Shown here: positions 7,232-14,131 of the stretch, piece by piece
How the letters are laid out: each line of letters begins with the position of its first letter
Position numbering within the stretch: the stretch's first letter is position 1
Source of the DNA: an uncultured Porphyromonadaceae bacterium
Lineage (GTDB): Bacteria > Bacteroidota > Bacteroidia > Bacteroidales > Muribaculaceae
Assembly: GCA_900548705.1 (NCBI GenBank)
Contig: URLF01000066.1
Location: 1 to 14,353, forward strand
Direction: 5' to 3'
DNA length: 14,353 nucleotides
Made by a program: the position numbers and the translations under genes
The notes under the pieces: generated by a model
The model's database searches: none
What the model saw: only the letters and a program-made list of their open reading frames with translations
What the model was told of the DNA's origin: nothing

Positions 7232-8170
7232 TCAGAAATACCAGGGATGGTTGCGCAATGAAAGCTTGAGGGCGGTGGCGGGGTCTATGCGGCGCACCGC
7301 TATCAGGCCCGGATTCTCATAATCGGGTGCGTCAGGATCAAGCGAGCTGATCCTCACTCGCGCTGAGGAATGTATGTAAGCCGGGCCACCCTTGGAAATG
7401 GCCACATGGGTGATGCGTCCGGTCTTGACGTTCCCGAAAAACAGCAGGTCTCCGGCACGGAAGGCTGCGGTATCCTCTCGGTCAACCGGTACACCGACCT
7501 TTACCTGCTGGGACGCGTCGCGAGGTAGCATGACCCCCTGGCGGTAGGCGCAAATCTGGGTAAGCCCCGAGCAGTCCATGCCTTTCGAGGAGGTGCCTCC
7601 CCATACATATGGGGCACCCATCATACGGGCGGCGTAGCAAGGCATGTCGTCGGGATTCCATTCCTGGGTGGCCCATCTCTCTATCGGGATGAGCAGCGAA
7701 TCGGCCATATAGCCCCTGCGTCCGTCAGGAAGGCGCACTGCGGTCATACCGGGAGTGGTCTCGTCGGGAAGTGTCTCAAGTATCGAACCGTTGACAAGGT
7801 CGGTGAGACGGTCCGATTCCGGGGATGAATCTGGGAGGGTCATCGCGTAGACGGTGGCATCGGTTGACACCACGACCCTCGGGGATTTGCGCCAGGCATC
7901 CATCGCTTCGTCATCAAGCCCGGCTACGGTGTTGTTGCGCACATAGCCGGTGTAACCCTCAGGTGTCTCTATCTTCCACCAGTCCCCTTGCTTCAGGGAT
8001 ATTTTAAGCGGCGTCCCCATCACTACCTGCGACACCTGTTCGGAGGCATGGTGTGGTTCGCTACGGAGTATGGCCACGGAAACCTTGGGCAACGCCCATT
8101 GCTGGGCTGTCGCCGCCAGGGATGAAGCGGATATTGCCGCGAGTAATATGAATCTAAGAGAAAGGGACAT
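7232..8170 (-). CDS. SH3-domain NlpC/P60 cysteine peptidase (YkfC-like muropeptide endopeptidase)
   Basis: A 312-residue exported peptidase, probably a gamma-D-glutamyl-diaminopimelate endopeptidase that trims cell-wall peptides in the periplasm. Residues 1-22 are a signal peptide ending ATA before Gln23. Two bacterial SH3-like modules follow (about 28-85, with GDWWKIETPEGYTGYV; and about 98-160, with VRLPDGRRGYMADS). The NlpC/P60 domain (about 170-295) has the catalytic Cys200 in GMDCSGL, His255 in ITHVAI and His267 in YIHSS. YVWGGTS before the Cys and RAGDLLFFG before the first His are family signatures. The SH3-SH3-NlpC/P60 order matches the cell-wall recycling enzymes YkfC and AvPCP, in which SH3 residues restrict the substrate to free N-terminal L-Ala-gamma-D-Glu. 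The gene lies 63 nt downstream of glmM, which also serves the envelope. The exact specificity is inferred. Confidence 0.93.
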   Translation of the reverse strand: MSLSLRFILLAAISASSLAATAQQWALPKVSVAILRSEPHHASEQVSQVVMGTPLKISLKQGDWWKIETPEGYTGYVRNNTVAGLDDEAMDAWRKSPRVVVSTDATVYAMTLPDSSPESDRLTDLVNGSILETLPDETTPGMTAVRLPDGRRGYMADSLLIPIERWATQEWNPDDMPCYAARMMGAPYVWGGTSSKGMDCSGLTQICAYRQGVMLPRDASQQVKVGVPVDREDTAAFRAGDLLFFGNVKTGRITHVAISKGGPAYIHSSARVRISSLDPDAPDYENPGLIAVRRIDPATALKLSLRNHPWYF

Positions 8171-8184
8171 TGGTTAAACAGCAG

Positions 8185-8204
8185 GGACGCGCCGGGGCGC
8201 GTCC
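8185..8204 (-). repeat. GC-rich perfect inverted repeat between glmM and the NlpC/P60 gene
   Basis: GGACGCGCC and GGCGCGTCC form a 9-bp perfect stem with two bases between (effectively a 7- to 8-bp stem with a 4- to 6-nt loop). It lies 14 nt upstream of the NlpC/P60 start and about 30 nt after the glmM stop. On the minus strand it is followed by CTGCTGTTTAACC, not a T-run, so it is not a classical terminator. A leader hairpin, processing site or attenuator are all possible. Confidence 0.5.
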
Positions 8205-8233
8205 GCATAAAAGGTGGAAATTATAAAAAACAA

Positions 8234-9622
8234 TTACTTGCAGATTGAGGCTATCACCCCCTTGATGTCGTTGGCAAGGGCTTCCGCTTCCTCCATGGTG
8301 TGGGCTTCCGCATATATGCGGATGATAGGCTCGGTGTTGGATTTGCGGAGATGAACCCACGACTGGGGGAAGTCAATCTTCACCCCGTCGATGTCGGTGA
8401 TTTTTTCAGACTTGTAGCGTTCTTTCATCGCTTCAAGGATTGCGTCAACGTCGATATCGGGAGTGAGCTGTATTTTGTTCTTGGCGATTGCGTAGGCGGG
8501 ATAACCGGCTTTGAGTTCGGTGACCTTCTTGCCGCTCTTCGCCATAAGGGTGAGGAAGAGGGCGACACCTACCAGCGCGTCGCGGCCATAATGGGCTTCG
8601 GGATAAATCACCCCGCCGTTTCCTTCGCCACCGATTACAGCTCCGGTCTCCTTCATCTTGGTGACCACGTTGACCTCGCCGACAGCCGCCGGAGAGTAGC
8701 TGCATCCGGCAGCCTCGGTGACATCACGCAGGGCGCGTGAGGAGCTGAGGTTGGAGACGGTTGCGCCGGGAGTATGGCGAAGCACATAGTCGGCGACTGC
8801 CACAAGGGTATATTCCTCGACAAACATCTCGCCGTTCTCCATCACAATCGCGAGGCGGTCGACATCCGGGTCAACCACGAATCCGACATCCGCACGACCC
8901 TCCTTCATGAGGTCGGCAATCTGTGTGAGGTTTTCGGGGATAGGTTCAGGGGTATGGGCGAATTTACCGTTTGCCTCGCAGTTAAGCTCGATGATGTTCT
9001 TCACACCGAGTGCGCGGAGAAGCTGGGGGATGATGATGCCTCCGACTGAGTTCACCGCGTCGACAGCCACGGTGAAGTTGGCTTTGCGGATAGCCTCGAC
9101 ATCCACAAGTTTGAGGTCGAGCACCTGCTGGATGTGGCGGCGGTTCCAGGTGGTGTTTGTCAGTTCGTGGCCGAGCGACATCACGTCGACAAATTCAAAT
9201 TCCTCAGCCTCGGCGATGCGCAGCACCTCTTTACCTTCGGCATCGTTGAGAAACTCCCCTTTCTCATTGAGGAGCTTGAGGGCGTTCCATTGTGTGGGGT
9301 TGTGTGAGGCTGTAAGTATGATGCCTCCGCAGGCTTGTTCGCCCACAACAGCTACCTCGGTGGTCGGGGTGCTGGCCAGACCGATGTTCACGACATCGAA
9401 GCCCATCGCGCAAAGTGTTGCGACGACAAGCGAGTCGACCATCTTGCCTGAAAGACGGGCATCACGCCCTACGACGATGGTGTTGGTTGTGCGTGTGGTT
9501 GTTTTGCGTATCAGAGTCGCGTAAGCAGCGGTGAATTTCACCACGTCAACGGGGCTGAGCCCCTCACCGGTCTTTCCGCCGATTGTGCCGCGGATGCCGG
9601 AAATCGATTTGATGAGTGACAT
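8234..9622 (-). CDS. glmM: Phosphoglucosamine mutase GlmM
   Basis: GlmM interconverts glucosamine-6-phosphate and glucosamine-1-phosphate, a cytoplasmic step toward UDP-GlcNAc for peptidoglycan and lipid A. The 462 residues show the four phosphohexomutase regions: phosphoserine loop TASHNP with S106, metal loop DPDVDR (251-256), sugar-binding loop GGEGNGGV (331-338) and phosphate-binding RKSNTEP (426-432). The sugar loop differs from the SGH type of proteobacterial GlmM (GAENSGH in E. coli) and resembles the archaeal/Bacteroidetes form. I chose the ATG at 9622, giving MSLIKSISGIRGT, because the family begins right before SGIRGT; an upstream in-frame ATG at 9658 would add 12 unlikely residues. 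A related hexose mutase (phosphomannomutase or phosphoglucomutase) cannot be fully excluded from motifs alone. It lies 65 nt downstream of the DUF4827-like gene. Confidence 0.92.
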   Translation of the reverse strand: MSLIKSISGIRGTIGGKTGEGLSPVDVVKFTAAYATLIRKTTTRTTNTIVVGRDARLSGKMVDSLVVATLCAMGFDVVNIGLASTPTTEVAVVGEQACGGIILTASHNPTQWNALKLLNEKGEFLNDAEGKEVLRIAEAEEFEFVDVMSLGHELTNTTWNRRHIQQVLDLKLVDVEAIRKANFTVAVDAVNSVGGIIIPQLLRALGVKNIIELNCEANGKFAHTPEPIPENLTQIADLMKEGRADVGFVVDPDVDRLAIVMENGEMFVEEYTLVAVADYVLRHTPGATVSNLSSSRALRDVTEAAGCSYSPAAVGEVNVVTKMKETGAVIGGEGNGGVIYPEAHYGRDALVGVALFLTLMAKSGKKVTELKAGYPAYAIAKNKIQLTPDIDVDAILEAMKERYKSEKITDIDGVKIDFPQSWVHLRKSNTEPIIRIYAEAHTMEEAEALANDIKGVIASICK

Positions 9623-9687
9623 TAGGTGGATGAATCTGGAATATTGTTGAATAATCAATAATACCGGTCAGGAGGAGGAGGGGGCGG

Positions 9688-10263
9688 TTATTCGCTGACA
9701 GCCGGTAGATAGCGGATGTCGTAGAGATAGGGGATAACCTGTGAAATCTCGCTTGAAAGGCCAAACTGAGACTTGATTACGATTCTGACACGGGAATTGA
9801 ACCCGAGGAAATTGAGCGGCATCTGTAGTCCGTTACCCCACTGTGAAGAGGTGGAGAGGGTGAAGTTGTTGAAGCGGAAAGATGCCGACCCGAGGCCGAT
9901 GTTCTCCGAGTTGCCTGAGCCGGTACCGAGTTCGCCGGTTAAGGCGTATTCATTCAGGTTGTAGCGGGTGAAGCGGAAGAACACCAGAGCGTCATCTTTC
10001 ACCTTCTCGGTCTCTCCCGGATCAATCACCTGCATGAACACATTGCCGTCGGGGTCGATGCGGTAAAATGGCGCGTCAAACCCATACTCAAACACGGAGT
10101 CGGCAGGGACGTCGAGAATCACATTCTGGTCAGCGAGAAACGAGTTGACTGACTTGGTCTCCTCATTAAGAAGTTCGGCATAGCTTTTGGAATCCTTGCA
10201 GGAGCTGAAGCCCCAAAGGAAAGCGGCGCATATGGCGAAAGTCAGGATTTTTCTGAGGTTCAT
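9688..10263 (-). CDS. DUF4827-like lipoprotein
   Basis: A 191-residue lipoprotein. The N-terminus MNLRKILTFAICAAF is a signal sequence leading to FSSC, with the lipidated Cys at residue 22 followed by KDSK. The mature protein starts SYAELLNEETKSVNSFLADQ, then has a beta-rich body ending IPYLYDIRYLPAVSE. The opening and size match my recollection of DUF4827, a Bacteroidales lipoprotein family sometimes compared with FKBP-type peptidyl-prolyl isomerases. Catalytic residues cannot be judged here, so no activity is claimed. I chose the ATG at 10263 because it puts two basic residues directly before the hydrophobic core; the in-frame ATG at 10302 would add 13 polar residues. It follows nrnA by 53 nt and has no promoter match of its own, so it is probably cotranscribed with nrnA. 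Confidence 0.85.
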   Translation of the reverse strand: MNLRKILTFAICAAFLWGFSSCKDSKSYAELLNEETKSVNSFLADQNVILDVPADSVFEYGFDAPFYRIDPDGNVFMQVIDPGETEKVKDDALVFFRFTRYNLNEYALTGELGTGSGNSENIGLGSASFRFNNFTLSTSSQWGNGLQMPLNFLGFNSRVRIVIKSQFGLSSEISQVIPYLYDIRYLPAVSE

Positions 10264-10316
10264 TATATTGGTTTCGTGATGTTTTCTTGGAAGTGGCTGC
10301 AATCGTAGTGATAGAT

Positions 10317-11345
10317 TTATTCCGGCAGATAACGGTCAAATAGCGGCATTGCCTCAAGGAGCTTCTCAACAGCCTCGTCGAGTGTGCCATGGAATTCCCC
10401 GCCGGCGGCGTTGAGATGTCCCCCTCCGTTGAAGAAGTCGGCACACATCTTGTTCACCGGGAAATCCCCCTTGCTCCGGGCCGAGACCTTTATGTAGTCT
10501 GACTCCTCGCGCAGGAAGATGGAATACACGATGTCGGGACATGTCAGGGTGCGGTTGACCAGGTCCTCGGTGTCCCCCTTCTGATAGTGGTAATCGTTTA
10601 ACTCATCGCGGGTGAGAGTGATGAGCGTGGCCTTGTGGCCCGGGAAATGCTCCAGCTTCTCGCAAATCGCGTAGCCGTTGAGCTTTAGACGATTGAGCGA
10701 GTTGTTGAAGTAGACCTTCTTGTAAATCCAGTCCTTGTCAATCCCTTTGTCGAGCAGACGTGCGATTATACGGTAAAGGTCGGGGTCGTTGGAATTGTAA
10801 GAGAAATTGCCGGTGTCGGTCATCATGCCGGTGTATATAGCCATCGCGGCGTCATGATCGAGGAACCGCAGCATCCCTACTGCCGACACTACCTTGTAGA
10901 CAAGCGCTGATGTCGAGGAGACCTCGGGATGGGAAATCACCAGGTCAGGGAAAGTGTCGGGATAGAGATGATGGTCAATCATCACCTTCGGCGCGGGGGA
11001 TGAAAGCATTCCGGGCGCGACCAGGTCGATTCTCTTCGCGTCGTTATAGTCAAGACAGAAAATCAGGTCTGTCTCGGCCAGAATCTTGTTGGCGAACGCT
11101 TCGAAACGGGAGTAGACGACGATATGCTCCGCTCCGGGAAGGAACATAAGGTATTTCGGGGGACTGTCAGGAGTGATTACCTTGACCTCCTTTCCGGCAT
11201 TGCGCAGTACGCGGCAAAGTCCCAGCGAAGAGCCCATGGCGTCGCCGTCAGGTGATAAATGACAGGTAATCACAACCCGCCGCGCCCGGTTGAGCAGCAT
11301 GCGCAGGTGGTCTGTCTTCTCACGTTCAATAAGATTCTCCATCAT
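10317..11345 (-). CDS. nrnA: DHH/DHHA1 phosphoesterase, NrnA-like (oligoribonuclease / pAp phosphatase)
   Basis: A 342-residue cytoplasmic enzyme of the DHH superfamily, subfamily 1. Such NrnA-type proteins degrade 2- to 5-nt RNAs and dephosphorylate pAp, and some hydrolyse pApA from c-di-AMP. The metal-binding motifs are all present: HLSPDGD (H29, D33, D35), D99 in FCLDYND, DHH at 124-126 and D177 in TGMMTDTGNF. The DHHA1 substrate-binding domain carries FNGGGHLNAAGG (305-316). There are no CBS domains and no membrane segments, unlike GdpP. The start is one of two adjacent ATGs (11345 or 11342); an in-frame GTG at 11384 would place the promoter inside the gene. Which nucleotide substrate dominates cannot be told from sequence. 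Confidence 0.92.
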   Translation of the reverse strand: MMENLIEREKTDHLRMLLNRARRVVITCHLSPDGDAMGSSLGLCRVLRNAGKEVKVITPDSPPKYLMFLPGAEHIVVYSRFEAFANKILAETDLIFCLDYNDAKRIDLVAPGMLSSPAPKVMIDHHLYPDTFPDLVISHPEVSSTSALVYKVVSAVGMLRFLDHDAAMAIYTGMMTDTGNFSYNSNDPDLYRIIARLLDKGIDKDWIYKKVYFNNSLNRLKLNGYAICEKLEHFPGHKATLITLTRDELNDYHYQKGDTEDLVNRTLTCPDIVYSIFLREESDYIKVSARSKGDFPVNKMCADFFNGGGHLNAAGGEFHGTLDEAVEKLLEAMPLFDRYLPE

Positions 11346-11351
11346 AGTCTG

Positions 11352-11384
11352 CAAAGTTACAACATATCCCGCTAATCTCCCCAA
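11352..11384 (-). promoter_or_regulatory. Bacteroidetes-type promoter for nrnA
   Basis: On the minus strand TAACTTTG (11359-11352) is a perfect match to the Bacteroidetes -7 consensus TAnnTTTG. TTGG (11384-11381), similar to the -33 TTTG box, lies 21 bp upstream. Only six bases separate the -7 box from the first nrnA ATG, so the mRNA would have almost no leader. The rest of the menF-nrnA gap (to 11434) is otherwise unremarkable. Confidence 0.65.
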
Positions 11385-11434
11385 CGCGCCCCGATAAAAT
11401 TCTTTAAAATTTCACCGACGCGCAGTCCCCGATT

Positions 11435-12598
11435 TCAGTGTGTGGCATTGGTCGCCGAGAGGATTGAAAGCAGGCGCGAGGCTTTGGATTTGGTCTCGGC
11501 CCATTCCGAAAGTGGGTCGGATCCATGGAGGAGACCTCCCCCGGCAAGAATCTCGAAATACCCGTATGGCTGCAGGGAGATACGCGCACTACGGAGATTC
11601 ACGAAACTGCGGAAGCTGTCAGCTTTCTCGATGGCTGCTTCGCTGGCAGGAGTAGTCCGGCGTATGCCGATGAAGCCGCCGTAGCAGTCGCGGGTGTGCA
11701 GCTCAAAGTCGCTGATGTCTTTGATCGCGTCCTCAAGCGGGGAACCGCAGAGGGCCGGGGTGGGATTGATGAGGTCGAGTAGCCTGGAGTAGTCGATTCC
11801 ATCAGGAAGTACAGCCGTGATGTCGCGCCGCAGGTGTTGGATGATTCCGTAGCGGACGGTCTGCGGTTCGCTGATTTCCGGCTCTATTCCGAGCGAGCGG
11901 AATTTGTCGCGGATATAATCGGCCACAAATCGGTTTTCACGCAGGTTTTTCTCATCCCACGGTGCTTCACCCTCCGAGGCTGGACGTGTGCCGGCGAATG
12001 CCATGGTCGATACCCGGCGCGTCGTGGCATCGAAATCAAGCAATGTCTCGGGGGAAGCCCCGAGCCAGCAGCCTGTCATAGGGGTGTTATACAGGAAGCC
12101 GAATGAATCGGGAAAGGTGTCAAACAACCGCTTGGCAACCATAGGGATGTCAAGATCGGGATTTTCTCCGGCGATGATACGGGAGTAGACCGTCTTGCCG
12201 TCGCGCAGGCGGCATCTATCGGTGATGGCGGTCACCGCCTCGCAATATTCCTCTTTAGAGATGACGCGGTCAGGTCGGAAAGACTCATTTCCCTCCGAAA
12301 ACCAATGACGGTCATTCAAGTCAGATTCCTCAATATTGGCCGCTTGGAGCGGGGTGAGGAGGTCGCCTATGCTGATTCTCTCAGACCACGGCACAAGCCA
12401 TTTCCCGATTTCGAATGATTTCCGTGGTTTGTTGTCGGTGGCAGGTGAATTGATGCCGCAGAAGAATTCAAGTGTTTCATTTCCCGGGAGACGGCATACG
12501 GCGAATGGGATGCAGAATCTCAGGCAGTTGCGTGCAGCGCGGAAGATGATTTCTCCCCCGGAGTCTTTTCCGACGATGTTGTTGTCTGTTGACGCCAT
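11435..12598 (-). CDS. menF: Isochorismate synthase (MenF-like, chorismate-binding family)
   Basis: Converts chorismate to isochorismate, the entry step to menaquinone; in Bacteroidales menaquinone serves anaerobic fumarate respiration. The 387 residues end in a chorismate-binding domain (about 115-380): KTVYSR with the conserved base Lys135, GASPETLL (180-187), FAGTRP (201-206), LRENRFV with a Mg-binding type Glu (E221), INPTPALCG (277-285), CYGGFIG (305-311), AGGGLLHGSDPLSEWAETK (352-370). The general architecture is of the MenF/EntC/DhbC group, not anthranilate synthase, because HPTPAxCG-like and AGxGLxxGSDPxxEW motifs are present. Asn278 replaces the usual His of HPTPA. The gene starts 25 nt after rimO, so it may be read through from it. 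No menD, menB or menE neighbour is in the window. An enterobactin-type role is possible but unsupported. Confidence 0.9.
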   Translation of the reverse strand: MASTDNNIVGKDSGGEIIFRAARNCLRFCIPFAVCRLPGNETLEFFCGINSPATDNKPRKSFEIGKWLVPWSERISIGDLLTPLQAANIEESDLNDRHWFSEGNESFRPDRVISKEEYCEAVTAITDRCRLRDGKTVYSRIIAGENPDLDIPMVAKRLFDTFPDSFGFLYNTPMTGCWLGASPETLLDFDATTRRVSTMAFAGTRPASEGEAPWDEKNLRENRFVADYIRDKFRSLGIEPEISEPQTVRYGIIQHLRRDITAVLPDGIDYSRLLDLINPTPALCGSPLEDAIKDISDFELHTRDCYGGFIGIRRTTPASEAAIEKADSFRSFVNLRSARISLQPYGYFEILAGGGLLHGSDPLSEWAETKSKASRLLSILSATNATH

Positions 12599-12623
12599 AT
12601 TTGAGCCTGTGACTTTCGAGCCG

Positions 12624-13946
12624 TCAGGGGAGTGGTTCTCCTATGAGTTCAAACGGAAGGGTCTCGGTGATTCTCACCGACACAATATCCCCTTTCTTCA
12701 GTGACCTTGTCTTCTTGACAAGCACCTCGGGGTCGACTTCAGGGGAATCGAATTCAGTGCGTCCGACATAATAGTCTTCCTCCTCGGAGTCGATGATGAC
12801 CTCCATAACCGAGTCTTTTTTCTGCTGCTGAATCTCAAGTGAAATCTCCTCCTGGAGTGCCATCAGGCGGTTAAGGCGATCCTGTTTCACCTCCTCCGGT
12901 ATCTCGTCGGGAAGGTTGTTGGCCGCGAATGTGCCTTCCTCCTCGCAATAGGCGAAAGCACCCATACGCTCAAACCGTTGTTCACGGACAAACTCCATCA
13001 GCTCATTGAAATCCTCCTCCTCTTCTCCGGGGAATCCGACCATAAGGGTGGTGCGGATATGTATTCCCGGCACTCGACGGCGGATTTCGGCGAGCAACTC
13101 GCGGGTCTCCCCAGCGGTGATATGGCGGCGCATATTCGTCAGCACTCTGTCTGAGATATGCTGGAGGGCGATGTCGAGGTATTTGCAGACATTTTTCCTG
13201 CGGGCCATCACGTCGAGTATCTCCATCGGGAAGTCGGCGGGGTAGGCGTAATGGAGCCGGATGCGTTCCACACCCGGAATGTCGGCCAATCGGTCGACAA
13301 GCTGTGCGAGCTGATGTTCCCCATAAAGGTCGAGACCGTAGCTCGACAGATCCTGGGCGATGATGTTGAACTCCTTTACCCCATTGGTGACGAGGTCAGT
13401 GACCTCTTGTTCTATCTCCTCCATCGGACGCGAATGATGGCGCCCGGTGATTAGGGGAATCGCGCAGAATGCGCAGAAGCGGTTACACCCCTCGGAAATT
13501 TTGATGTAGGCGTGATGGGAGGGTGTGGTCACTACCCGCGCCGCATCCTCAGCCTGCCGGTCAGTTCCGGCGGTCTGGTCGCCATTGGCAGCCGTGAGGT
13601 CATTGACGATTCCGGTCCAGTCAAACTTGCCGTAGTAACGGTCAACCTCGGGAATCTCCGTCTTGAGATCATCGCGGTATCGCTCGGAGAGACAGCCCAT
13701 TACATACAGTTGCTCAATCTCTCCGCGCTTTTTGGCTTCGCAGAACTCCAGGATGGTGTTGACTGATTCCTCCTTGGCGTCGCCGATGAAGCCGCAGGTG
13801 TTTATGATTACAATGTCGGTGTCTTCCGGGGTCTGGTGGTAAGCCTCTAAACCGGCCTTGGTGAGCATCGAAAGAACCCGCTCGGAATCGACCAGGTTCT
13901 TTGAACATCCCAATGTTACGACATTGACGCTTTTTTTGTCTGACAT
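12624..13946 (-). CDS. rimO: Ribosomal protein S12 methylthiotransferase RimO
   Basis: RimO is a radical-SAM enzyme that adds a methylthio group to a conserved Asp of ribosomal protein S12. The 440 residues show the three expected parts. The N-terminal UPF0004 domain has three cluster Cys (C14 in TLGCSKNLVDSE, C51 in NTCGFI, C85 in GCLSERY). The radical SAM domain has EGCNRFCAFCAIP with C154, C158 and C161, and later LQHISDRVLTNMRR. A TRAM domain occupies about 376-437. The SKNLVDSE wording after the first Cys is the RimO signature and separates it from MiaB and MtaB. I chose the ATG at 13946, giving MSDKKSVNVV; the in-frame ATG at 13964 lies within the palindromic element and the -7-like box. 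ftsY lies directly upstream, a pairing I recall from other Bacteroidetes. Confidence 0.96.
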   Translation of the reverse strand: MSDKKSVNVVTLGCSKNLVDSERVLSMLTKAGLEAYHQTPEDTDIVIINTCGFIGDAKEESVNTILEFCEAKKRGEIEQLYVMGCLSERYRDDLKTEIPEVDRYYGKFDWTGIVNDLTAANGDQTAGTDRQAEDAARVVTTPSHHAYIKISEGCNRFCAFCAIPLITGRHHSRPMEEIEQEVTDLVTNGVKEFNIIAQDLSSYGLDLYGEHQLAQLVDRLADIPGVERIRLHYAYPADFPMEILDVMARRKNVCKYLDIALQHISDRVLTNMRRHITAGETRELLAEIRRRVPGIHIRTTLMVGFPGEEEEDFNELMEFVREQRFERMGAFAYCEEEGTFAANNLPDEIPEEVKQDRLNRLMALQEEISLEIQQQKKDSVMEVIIDSEEEDYYVGRTEFDSPEVDPEVLVKKTRSLKKGDIVSVRITETLPFELIGEPLP

Positions 13947-13961
13947 TGTTAAGTAACTGTT

Positions 13962-13969
13962 CAAAATTA
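13962..13969 (-). promoter_or_regulatory. Possible -7 promoter box for rimO
   Basis: On the minus strand the bases read TAATTTTG, a perfect match to TAnnTTTG, ending 15 nt before the rimO ATG. No convincing -33 TTTG box is found 19-21 bp upstream, so it may be a weak or chance match in AT-rich DNA. It lies inside the left arm of the palindromic element; the mirrored arm has the altered version TAATTTCG on the plus strand (14115-14122). Confidence 0.35.
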
Positions 13970-14044
13970 TTTTATATTAACCAATCCTTTTATTTCAATG
14001 TTTCTTTGGCAAAATTTTTGAATCTTTTCCTCTCTTAATCAGTC

Positions 14045-14060
14045 GTGTAGCTCGCTACAC
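14045..14060. repeat. Central palindrome of the ftsY-rimO element
   Basis: GTGTAGC and GCTACAC flank the two bases TC, giving a perfect 7-bp inverted repeat and the most GC-rich part of this AT-rich gap. As RNA it would form a 6-bp stem with a 4-nt loop at the tip of the larger structure. No T-run follows on either strand, so it is not a classical terminator. Confidence 0.65.
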
Positions 14061-14131
14061 TCCTTCTTCATCGAGAAAAAACGTCTAAAAATTTTACTCA
14101 AATAAACATTAAAATAATTTCGGCCAGTTAC

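Noticed and set aside
9623..9658. Upstream in-frame ATG for glmM
   Set aside because: GlmM proteins begin shortly before the SGIRGT motif, so the 12 extra residues do not fit the family.
12624..13946. Assignment of the methylthiotransferase as MiaB, since miaA is in the same window
   Set aside because: The TLGCSKNLVDSE signature and overall pattern are those of RimO. MiaB lacks the SKNLVDSE wording.
14045..14060. Intrinsic terminator for ftsY at the central palindrome
   Set aside because: The stem is short and not followed by a T-run on the minus strand. It is better described as the core of the larger palindrome.
13947..14131. CRISPR-like array or tRNA in the AT-rich gap
   Set aside because: The repeats are inverted rather than regularly spaced direct repeats, and no cloverleaf could be drawn.
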